64,000 bases of DNA, taken from assembly GCA_934141555.1 (NCBI GenBank), contig CAKPCK010000004.1, forward strand, positions 1 through 64,000. Reading direction: 5' to 3'. The position numbers and the translations under genes were made by a program. The DNA comes from an uncultured Clostridia bacterium (GTDB lineage Bacteria; Bacillota; Clostridia; TANB77; CAG-508). Each line of letters opens with the position of its first letter. The first letter of the stretch is position 1. Below the pieces are notes generated by a model. That model was given only the letters and a program-made list of their open reading frames with translations, did no database searches and was not told where the DNA came from. This document shows positions 57,211-64,000 of the stretch, one piece after another.

Positions 57211-57227
57211 ATTTACTTTAATTGGGA
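57201..57227. terminator. Bidirectional terminator, small Cys-rich gene and spoIIP
   Basis: TCCCAATTAAA pairs perfectly with TTTAATTGGGA around a 5-base loop. T-rich DNA follows on the plus strand. It overlaps the end of both convergent genes. Confidence 0.8.
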
Positions 57228-58384
57228 TTTCTTATTTTTTCAAATACTTTTGCCAAATATTTCATACTTGTTAAACTCTGTTCTAATGTGTTTCCTGTTG
57301 AACCAACTTCTATTATTACTGCTGCTTTTCCTAAATGTTGGTTATATCTTGAATTTCTTACTATCATTGGTTTAAATAATCCAGGATACATTTCATTTGC
57401 AATTTCTTGAACTTTTATTGCAAATCTAAGATTATTTTGCCAATTTGGATGATATAATCCTCCTCCATTTGTTCCTATTACAAACATTAATTGTGATGCA
57501 ACATCATCACCTATTTTTACACTTGGATCATAATCACTTTTACTTCCAATTGCATCTCTATGTAAATCTATTATTATATCACTTGGATTTTCTTGCAAAT
57601 CTTTTTTTACACTTTCCAATGACCTAGTATATGAGCCTGTATATGCAGGATAATCATGATATGTCTTGTCATGATTTACATTAAATCCAAATCCAAGTAA
57701 ATAATTTGTAAGTTCATCACCTAATCTTGCAACAGTATAATTTAAGTCTGTAGTTCTAAAATTTCCTGTTTGTTCATATGGATATGTTTCACTTGGTGTA
57801 TAACTTTCACATGTATGTGTATGAAATATTAATATATTATTCTTATCTATGTCTAATTCTGTATTCAGAATATCATCTGGTATATCAAATGATGTTTCGT
57901 TTTTTATTTTTACGCCATTTATTTCATTGTTAAAACTTTCTGATATTGGATTTTGAGTTACTATTTGTGTTTCTAGATTTTCTGATATATTGCTTACATC
58001 TACATTGCTTGTCAAATTACTCTGATTTTCTTCCTCATTAGTATTTTTATCTTCTACTGGAGTTTCTATAGTTGTTTCCCCGATTTTATCTCCTTCTTTT
58101 AATCTCGAAAGTTCAACTCCTAATATTTTTCCTGAAAAATCTTTTGTATCTTCTTCATTTTCTTCTTTTATTGTTGTATTTGATTTTGAAACAATTTCAT
58201 TTATAGCAGGTATTTCATTATTCAAACATTTTACTAATTTACTTGATAAACTTATTTTAAAAATTTCTTTTGATTTTAAGTTTTGCATAAATCTTGTAAT
58301 AATAAAAAGCAATATTAAAGTTACTATTAATATTGCTATTTTTTTTATTGAACCTTTTATATTTATTATCGTAACATTAAACAT
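57218..58384 (-). CDS. spoIIP: Stage II sporulation protein P (SpoIIP)
   Basis: 388 aa. N-terminal transmembrane anchor (IAILIVTLILLFIITRF), a low-complexity acidic linker (residues about 70-150), and a C-terminal amidase_3-type domain: ILIFHTHTCESYTPSETYPY with zinc His and Glu, DIIIDLHRDAIGS, and VIIEVGSTGNTLEQS with the catalytic Glu. It degrades septal peptidoglycan with SpoIID and SpoIIM during engulfment. AAAGAAGGG precedes the start. Confidence 0.92.
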   Translation of the reverse strand: MFNVTIINIKGSIKKIAILIVTLILLFIITRFMQNLKSKEIFKISLSSKLVKCLNNEIPAINEIVSKSNTTIKEENEEDTKDFSGKILGVELSRLKEGDKIGETTIETPVEDKNTNEEENQSNLTSNVDVSNISENLETQIVTQNPISESFNNEINGVKIKNETSFDIPDDILNTELDIDKNNILIFHTHTCESYTPSETYPYEQTGNFRTTDLNYTVARLGDELTNYLLGFGFNVNHDKTYHDYPAYTGSYTRSLESVKKDLQENPSDIIIDLHRDAIGSKSDYDPSVKIGDDVASQLMFVIGTNGGGLYHPNWQNNLRFAIKVQEIANEMYPGLFKPMIVRNSRYNQHLGKAAVIIEVGSTGNTLEQSLTSMKYLAKVFEKIRNPN

Positions 58385-58449
58385 TATAACATACCCTTCT
58401 TTTGAATTTCTCTTATATATATTATATGTTTGTTACAAGTATTTTAGAA

Positions 58450-59097
58450 CTATAATAATCGTGGTTTTAATTCTAAATATATTGGCTTTTCTTCTCTTAT
58501 CATCGTACTTTTACCATGTCCTGGATACACAATTGTTTCATCTGGTAATATCATTAATTTTTTTGTAATTGAATTTATAATATCTTCAAAATTTCCTGTT
58601 GGTACATCTGTTCTTCCCCAAGTTCCTCTAAATAATGTATCTCCTGAAAATAATAATTTTTCTTCTTCACAGTATAAACAAGAGCCTCCTGAAGTATGCC
58701 CTGGGGTATGTATTACTTTAAATTCAAGTTCTCCTAAATGTATTAAATCTCCATCATCAACTCTTGAATCAACTTGAATAACTAATCCTTCAAATCCTAT
58801 ATATGTTGTTAAACTTATATTTGGATCTAATAAATTTTCTGCTGCATTTCTATGTGCTAATATTTTTCCACCTTTTCTCTCTTTTAATTCTTTTACTCCT
58901 CCAATATGGTCTCCATGACAATGTGTTAAATAAATGTATTTTAAATTTGCATTTAATATATCTAACATTTCTACAATTTTATCAACATCTCCAGCAGGAT
59001 CTATTACCATTGTTTCTTTTGATTTCTCGTCTTGTACAATATAACAATTTGTTACATCTCCAACCCATGAGTCTATCCTTAGTTCCTTTAATATCAT
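58450..59097 (-). CDS. MBL-fold metallo-hydrolase (glyoxalase II-like, YqgX type)
   Basis: 215 aa. TNCYIVQDEKSKETMVIDPA, YIYLTHCHGDHIGGVKELK (HxHxDH), IHTPGHTSGGSCLYCEEEKL and FSGDTLFRGTWGRTD, VYPGHGKST: the full metal-ligand set of the glyoxalase II-like branch. It acts in the cytosol; the real substrate in Firmicutes is unclear. AGAGGAGAAG precedes the start. It lies 13 bases after relA/spoT, a neighbourhood conserved in Clostridia (rsh, MBL hydrolase). Confidence 0.9.
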   Translation of the reverse strand: MILKELRIDSWVGDVTNCYIVQDEKSKETMVIDPAGDVDKIVEMLDILNANLKYIYLTHCHGDHIGGVKELKERKGGKILAHRNAAENLLDPNISLTTYIGFEGLVIQVDSRVDDGDLIHLGELEFKVIHTPGHTSGGSCLYCEEEKLLFSGDTLFRGTWGRTDVPTGNFEDIINSITKKLMILPDETIVYPGHGKSTMIREEKPIYLELKPRLL

Positions 59098-59110
59098 TTT
59101 TCTTCTCCTC

Positions 59111-61324
59111 TTATTCCTTCATTTTGTTTTTTCTGCTTACTTCATATACACTGTCTATTTTGCGTAATTCTCTTATTACTTTGTTTAAACTTTCTACACT
59201 ATCAACTTCTAGTGTAACTTCTGTTATAGCAATTCTTTCTTTTGTTGCTTTTGCATTTACACTTATCAATTTTACTTTTGAGTCATTTAATTTTTGTACT
59301 ATATCTCCTAATAATCCATTTCTATCATTTGCAAATATCTCAATTTCAACAGTATATGAACTCTTTTTCTCATCATTATACCATTTTACATCTATTATTC
59401 TATTTTGTTCTTTTAATAAATCTGCAACATTTGGACAATCTTTTCTATGAACAGATACTCCTCTTCCTTTTGTTATATATCCTATTATCTCGTCTCCTGG
59501 TAATGGATTACAACATTTTGATAATTTTACTAAACAATTGTCAATTCCTTTTACAATAACACCTGAATCAGATACTTTTGTATTATCTACTTTATTTTTT
59601 GCAAGTTCTTCTATTTTTTCTTCTATTTTTGGCTCTTCTTTATGTTCTTTTCTATATTCTATTAACATTCTCGCAATTATTCTGTTTGCTGTAATTGCTC
59701 CAAAACCAACTGCTAAATACATCTCATCTAAATTTTTGTATTTATACCTTTCTAACATTGGATTTATATAATCTGTTTTAAAAAGTTCTGCATATGGAAT
59801 TCCAATTCTTTTTAATTCTTTTTCTATTAAGTCTTTTCCTTTTTCTATATTCTCATCTCTTTTTTCTCTTTTGAACCATGAATTTATTTTGCTTTTTGCA
59901 GATGTGCTTTTTACAAATTTTAACCAATCCATACTTGGACCCTTAGAATTGTCTGATGTTAGAATTTCTACAATATCTCCATTTTTTATTGGTGTTATTA
60001 TTGGAACCATTTTACTGTTTATTTTTGCTCCAACCATTTTATTTCCAATTTCAGCATGAATATTATATGCAAAATCTATTGGTGTTGCTCCTCTTGGTAA
60101 TACTTTTATTGCTCCTTTTGGTGTGAATACATATACTTCATCTTCAAATAATTCTGTTTTTAATGTCTCTAAGAATTGTTGTGGATCTTGCATTTCTTGT
60201 TGCCATTCTAGTGTTTCTCTAAGCCATGCTAATTTATCATCTTGTACTTTTACTACTTTTTGGCCTTTTCTACTTCCATAATTTGCTTCTTTATATGCCC
60301 AGTGTGCAGCAATACCATATTCAGCAATTCTATGCATATCCCATGTACGTATTTGTACTTCAAATGGTGTTCCTTTTTCACCTAATAATGTTGTATGTAT
60401 TGATTGATACATATTTGTTTTTGGAACTGCTATATAATCTTTAAATCTTCCTGGCATTGGGTTATACATTTCATGTACTACACCTAATGCTGCATAACAG
60501 TCTTTTACAGAGTTTACAATTATTCTTAATGCAAATAAGTCATATATTTGGTCTAATGTTTTATTATCTCTTTGCATTTTTCTATATATACTATATAAGT
60601 GCTTTGCTCTTCCTGTAACTTCTGCTTCAATATGTTCTTTTTTCAATTGTTGTCTTATATCATCCATTATTTTTTCAATAAATCTTAGTCTTTCTTCTCT
60701 TTTTTGTTCTATTCCTTTTATTAATTCTTCATATTCTTTTGGATATAAATATTTAAAGCTTAAATCTTCTAATTCCCATTTCATTGAATATAGACCAAGT
60801 CTATTTGCTAATGGTGCATATAATTGCATTGTTTCTGTTGCTATTGCTATTTGTCTATCTCTTCTTAAAAATTCTAATGTTCTCATATTGTGTAATCTAT
60901 CTGCTAATTTTATGATTATTACTCTTATGTCTTTTCCCATTGCTAAGAACATTTTTCTATAATTTTCTACTTGATTTTCTTCTATTGATGCATGTCCTAT
61001 TTGTTTTAATTTTGTAACACCATCAACCATATCTGCAATTTCTTTTCCAAATTCTCTTTCTATATCTTCATATGTTGCATCAGTATCCTCTACTACATCA
61101 TGTAAGAGTGCTGCACATATTGTTTGTTCATCTAGTCCAAGTTCAGCAATTGTATATGCTACATTTGTTGGGTGTATTATATATGGTTCACCTGATTTTC
61201 TTAATTGTGTCCCATGTTTTTCTAAAGCATAATTATATGCTTTTTGTATTAATTTTACATCTGGCCATCTTTTGTTCTTTTTTACTCTTTCAATAATTTC
61301 TTTTATTGTATGATTTTCTGCCAT
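59111..61324 (-). CDS. rsh: Bifunctional (p)ppGpp synthetase/hydrolase RelA/SpoT
   Basis: 737 aa, the long RSH type. It has an HD hydrolase domain (about 45-150: AALLHDVVEDTDATYEDI, LADRLHNMRTLEF), a synthetase domain (about 240-350: YSIYRKMQRDNKTLDQIYDL, TTLLGEKGTPFEVQIRT), a TGS domain (about 395-455), a zinc-finger-like C-S-K-C-C-N-P-L-P-G region and a C-terminal ACT domain (about 660-735). It makes and degrades (p)ppGpp on stalled ribosomes. GGGGGG precedes the start. It is the first gene after the palindromic element at 61426. Confidence 0.95.
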   Translation of the reverse strand: MAENHTIKEIIERVKKNKRWPDVKLIQKAYNYALEKHGTQLRKSGEPYIIHPTNVAYTIAELGLDEQTICAALLHDVVEDTDATYEDIEREFGKEIADMVDGVTKLKQIGHASIEENQVENYRKMFLAMGKDIRVIIIKLADRLHNMRTLEFLRRDRQIAIATETMQLYAPLANRLGLYSMKWELEDLSFKYLYPKEYEELIKGIEQKREERLRFIEKIMDDIRQQLKKEHIEAEVTGRAKHLYSIYRKMQRDNKTLDQIYDLFALRIIVNSVKDCYAALGVVHEMYNPMPGRFKDYIAVPKTNMYQSIHTTLLGEKGTPFEVQIRTWDMHRIAEYGIAAHWAYKEANYGSRKGQKVVKVQDDKLAWLRETLEWQQEMQDPQQFLETLKTELFEDEVYVFTPKGAIKVLPRGATPIDFAYNIHAEIGNKMVGAKINSKMVPIITPIKNGDIVEILTSDNSKGPSMDWLKFVKSTSAKSKINSWFKREKRDENIEKGKDLIEKELKRIGIPYAELFKTDYINPMLERYKYKNLDEMYLAVGFGAITANRIIARMLIEYRKEHKEEPKIEEKIEELAKNKVDNTKVSDSGVIVKGIDNCLVKLSKCCNPLPGDEIIGYITKGRGVSVHRKDCPNVADLLKEQNRIIDVKWYNDEKKSSYTVEIEIFANDRNGLLGDIVQKLNDSKVKLISVNAKATKERIAITEVTLEVDSVESLNKVIRELRKIDSVYEVSRKNKMKE

Positions 61325-61425
61325 ATAAATCCCCCCATTGATTTATTTTTTCTTTCACATTTTACATCTTTTTGTTTTAAATTTAAAGCCTTTTATAAAA
61401 ATTTTATATATAATTCTAAATTAAT

Positions 61426-61601
61426 AACTAAAAATATAAGCTTTTTATTACATTCCTCAACTTATTACAAAATTTAAGAAATTCTAATTTATTTTATGGC
61501 ACCCTTCCACTAAAGTGAACTCTTTCCATAAAATTACATAGAATTTCTAAAATTTTTTCATGCGCATTCGTCATTTCATGCAAAGCTTATATTTTTTAGT
61601 T
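61426..61601. repeat. MITE-like 176-bp nested inverted repeat
   Basis: Ends are inverted copies: AACTAAAAATATAAGCTTT at the left and AAAGCTTATATTTTTTAGTT at the right. Inside, AGAAATTCT (61478-61486) and AGAATTTCT (61540-61548) with TTTATGG / CCATAAA close a smaller loop around CACCCTTCCACTAAAGTG. It lies between recJ (stop at 61603) and relA/spoT. It has no coding capacity. It may be a miniature transposable element or a structured intercistronic RNA. Confidence 0.5.
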
Positions 61602-61602
61602 T

Positions 61603-63291
61603 TTATATTGATTTCATAATATCTTTAATATTAATTTGAATACTATCAACACCATTAAATAAATTTATTTCCAAATTTCCTGCAATATCAACTCTATCAC
61701 CAATTCTATACATATCTGCTAATGCTCCCATGTTAAAACCTATTGCATTAATTATATTTTTATTATCCTTTACAGATAATCTTAAATGTTTTCCATCTGA
61801 TAGAGATCTTATTGAATCTATTTTCAAATTTCTAAATGCAAATATTGGCATTTTATTAGCTTCACCAAATGGTTCAAGTTCTTTTAAACTATCTACCATT
61901 TCTTTATTTACATCATCAAGTTTTATTTCTGCATCAAGATTTAGAATTGGAATTATTTTATCAACTTCTTTTTCTTTGGCTATTTTTTCAAATTCTTTTT
62001 TAAATTCTTCAATTTTATCTTTATTTATATTTATTCCTATTGCCATAGCATGCCCACCAAATTTATCTATTGTATCATTACATTCCATTAATGCTTCGTG
62101 TAAATCAAATCCAGGTACACTTCTTCCAGATCCTTTACATTCTCCATTTTCTTCACATAATAGAATACTTGGCTTAAAATATAATTCTGTTATTTTTGAT
62201 GAAACTATTCCTATAACTCCATGATGCCATCCTTTTCCAGATACTACTATCGTATTTTTTCTCTCAAGTCCTTCTTTTTCTATTTGCTCTACTGCCTCAT
62301 TATAAATATTTTTTTCTATTTCTTGTCTTGTTTTATTGTATTCATTAATTTTTTGTGTTAATTCTTTTACTTGATTTACTTCTTTTGATAACAATAAATT
62401 TAATGCTTCTTCTTGATGTCCCATTCTTCCACATGCATTAATTCTTGGTGCTACTCCAAATGATATTGTTGTTGAATTTATTTTTGAATAACCACAACTT
62501 TGCAATATTTCTTTTAATCCCAAATTCTTTGTTTGTTCTACTAATTTTAATCCTAATTTTACAATTACTCTATTTTCATCTGTTAATGGTACTATATCTG
62601 ATATTGTTCCAACACAAACTATATCTAAATATTTTAAATATTCTTTTTGGTCTAATCCCAATTTTATGCTTAATGCTTGTATTAATTTAAATACTACTCC
62701 AACCCCGGCTAAATTTCTACATTCATATTTATTATCTTTTCTTTTTGCATCTACTACTGCTATTGCTTTTGGTAATTCTTCTGCAGGTTCATGGTGATCT
62801 GTTACAATTGTTTCAATTCCAAATGTTTTGGCATATTCTACTTCTTCTACTGCTGTTATTCCACAATCTACTGTTATCATTAATTTGTTTCCTTGTTTTG
62901 CTATTTCTTCCATTGCTGTTTTATTTAATCCATATCCTTCATTTAATCTATTTGGAATATATACATTTACTTGTATTCCTCTTTCTTCAAGAAAACTTTT
63001 TAATACTGTTACACTTGTAATTCCATCAACATCATAATCACCATATATTATTATTTGTTCTTTTTTTTCTATTGCTTTTAATATTCTTTCAACAGCTTTT
63101 TCCATATCTGGCATTCCAAATGGATCATAAAAATCACTTCTTTTTGGATTTAAAAATTTTGTTATTTCTGCTTCTTCTATTATTCCTCTATTTGTAAGTA
63201 ATGTTGATAATAATTTATTTAATTTGTATTTTTTTTGTAATTCTTCAACTTTCTCTTCATTCGTTTGGTATATTTCCCATTTCTTATTCAT
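61603..63291 (-). CDS. recJ: Single-stranded-DNA-specific exonuclease RecJ
   Basis: 562 aa, normal length. DHH domain: IIYGDYDVDGITSVTVLKSF, MITVDCGITAVEEV, IVTDHHEPAEELP; DHHA1 domain: GWHHGVIGIVSSKITELYFK, GECKGSGRSVPGFDLHEAL, FGGHAMAIGINI; and a C-terminal OB fold (about 455-560). It degrades 5'-ended single strands in repair and recombination. GAAAGGAAC precedes the start. Its neighbour recA lies just upstream on the same strand, across a terminator. Confidence 0.94.
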   Translation of the reverse strand: MNKKWEIYQTNEEKVEELQKKYKLNKLLSTLLTNRGIIEEAEITKFLNPKRSDFYDPFGMPDMEKAVERILKAIEKKEQIIIYGDYDVDGITSVTVLKSFLEERGIQVNVYIPNRLNEGYGLNKTAMEEIAKQGNKLMITVDCGITAVEEVEYAKTFGIETIVTDHHEPAEELPKAIAVVDAKRKDNKYECRNLAGVGVVFKLIQALSIKLGLDQKEYLKYLDIVCVGTISDIVPLTDENRVIVKLGLKLVEQTKNLGLKEILQSCGYSKINSTTISFGVAPRINACGRMGHQEEALNLLLSKEVNQVKELTQKINEYNKTRQEIEKNIYNEAVEQIEKEGLERKNTIVVSGKGWHHGVIGIVSSKITELYFKPSILLCEENGECKGSGRSVPGFDLHEALMECNDTIDKFGGHAMAIGININKDKIEEFKKEFEKIAKEKEVDKIIPILNLDAEIKLDDVNKEMVDSLKELEPFGEANKMPIFAFRNLKIDSIRSLSDGKHLRLSVKDNKNIINAIGFNMGALADMYRIGDRVDIAGNLEINLFNGVDSIQINIKDIMKSI

Positions 63292-63351
63292 TATAAATTT
63301 TGTTCCTTTCTCTATAGTAAAAATTCTAGCCTTATTTTATTCTATAATAAT

Positions 63352-63381
63352 AAAAATAGCAAGAAAATTCTTGCTATTTTT
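63352..63381 (-). terminator. recA terminator
   Basis: AAAAATAGCAAGAA and TTCTTGCTATTTTT pair perfectly, with A/T-rich DNA after the stem on the minus strand (TTTTTATTATTATAG). It lies about 20 bases past the recA stop. Confidence 0.8.
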
Positions 63382-63403
63382 CTGGATTTTTATAATTCAA
63401 AAA

Positions 63404-64000
63404 TTACTCTTCATCTATTGGTTCTGTATCTTCTTCATCATCAGATGGAAGTTCTTCTCCTAAACTTTGTTCAAATGCTTTTGCAAAATTATCTCTAACT
63501 TTTTTCTCTATTTCGTCCATTATATCAGGATGTTCTTCTAAATATCTTTTTGCATTTTCTCTACCTTGACTAATTCTTTGACCATTATAACTAAACCATG
63601 CACCACTCTTTTCTACAATGTTTAAATTAACTGCCATATCTAGTATATTTCCTACTTTTGATATTCCTTTTCCATATAATACATCAAATTCTGCTTCTCT
63701 GAATGGTGGAGCTACTTTGTTTTTTATAACTTTTACTCTTACTCTGTTTCCTATGACTTGTCCATCTTGTTTCATCATTTCTGTTTTTCTTATATCCATT
63801 CTTACTGATGCATAGAATTTTAATGCTCTACCACCTGTTGTTGTTTCTGGGTTTCCAAACATTACTCCTATTTTCTCTCTTAATTGGTTAATAAATATAA
63901 GTACTGTTTTTGATTTATTTATTGCTCCAGCTAATTTTCTTAATGCTTGTGACATTAATCTTGCTTGAAGACCCATATGTGAATCACCCATTTCACCATC
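63404..64000 (-). CDS. recA: RecA recombinase, C-terminal part (cut by the window end)
   Basis: The last about 198 residues; the N-terminal part including the Walker A motif lies beyond 64000. [40 protein letters not shown] (Walker B end and DNA-binding loop 2), [37 protein letters not shown] and an acidic C-terminal tail ([15 protein letters not shown]) are typical RecA. It promotes strand exchange and SOS induction, and so would also control the prophage repressor system. Confidence 0.96.
   Translation of the reverse strand, partial: DGEMGDSHMGLQARLMSQALRKLAGAINKSKTVLIFINQLREKIGVMFGNPETTTGGRALKFYASVRMDIRKTEMMKQDGQVIGNRVRVKVIKNKVAPPFREAEFDVLYGKGISKVGNILDMAVNLNIVEKSGAWFSYNGQRISQGRENAKRYLEEHPDIMDEIEKKVRDNFAKAFEQSLGEELPSDDEEDTEPIDEE

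Overview
The window comes from a very AT-rich, endospore-forming Firmicute, most likely an uncultured gut Clostridia lineage. The genus cannot be fixed from sequence alone. The evidence is the Firmicutes style of gene starts (strong AGGAGG sites, many TTG/GTG starts), near-perfect sigma-A promoters, and sporulation genes (SpoIIP, YunB, a DUF3794-LysM coat-type protein). Housekeeping genes include lysS, tsaD, recJ, recA, a long RelA/SpoT enzyme and a small alarmone synthetase.

Layout. (1) 1-8250: host genes on the minus strand. These are alpha-glucan phosphorylase with a possible CcpA site, three exported TasA/SipW-type surface proteins, a small alarmone synthetase, a metallophosphoesterase, tsaD and a site-2 protease. 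(2) 8360-14240: an accessory island. It carries an adenosine-deaminase-like enzyme fused to a SLOG-like nucleotide-binding domain, followed one base later by a small protein with a basic amphipathic tail. A second unrelated large protein is followed by a paralogue of that small protein, and the two large proteins share a C-terminal motif. Between the units lie a gene of about 50% G+C with its own promoter and terminator, and a zinc phospholipase C-like gene. (3) 14300-16130: lysS and tRNA-Thr(GGT). (4) 16083-53157: a 37-kb prophage integrated in the 3' end of tRNA-Thr, bounded by identical 54-bp att repeats. (5) 53200-54690: two cargo-like genes, one an HNH-ParB fusion, with well-formed promoters. 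(6) 54694-64000: sporulation genes, an MBL hydrolase, RelA/SpoT, a MITE-like palindrome, recJ and the 3' part of recA.

The prophage is a siphovirus with an HK97-type head. Read from its right end it has a tyrosine integrase, an ImmA-like protein, and divergent CI/Cro-like repressors with five copies of a 15-bp operator. Then come an Xis-like protein and early genes (HNH protein, SpoVG, replication-type protein, many small proteins), an ArpU-like late regulator, and a late promoter with three 11-bp repeats. The late operon follows: HNH, TerS, TerL, portal, ClpP-type protease, major capsid, connectors, tail tube, tape measure, Dit, tail spike, fibre, holin and amidase. A VapBC45-like toxin-antitoxin pair lies beside attL. 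Three prophage genes carry single-base frameshifts (methyltransferase-like, replication-type, ImmA-like), meaning either decay or consensus indel errors.

The best candidate for an undescribed system is the ADA-SLOG enzyme plus amphipathic-tail partner, together with its architectural twin at 12819-14154. Its parts are nucleotide chemistry, a nucleotide-ligand fold and a likely membrane-contacting partner, which resembles nucleotide-centred phage defence. That function is inference only.
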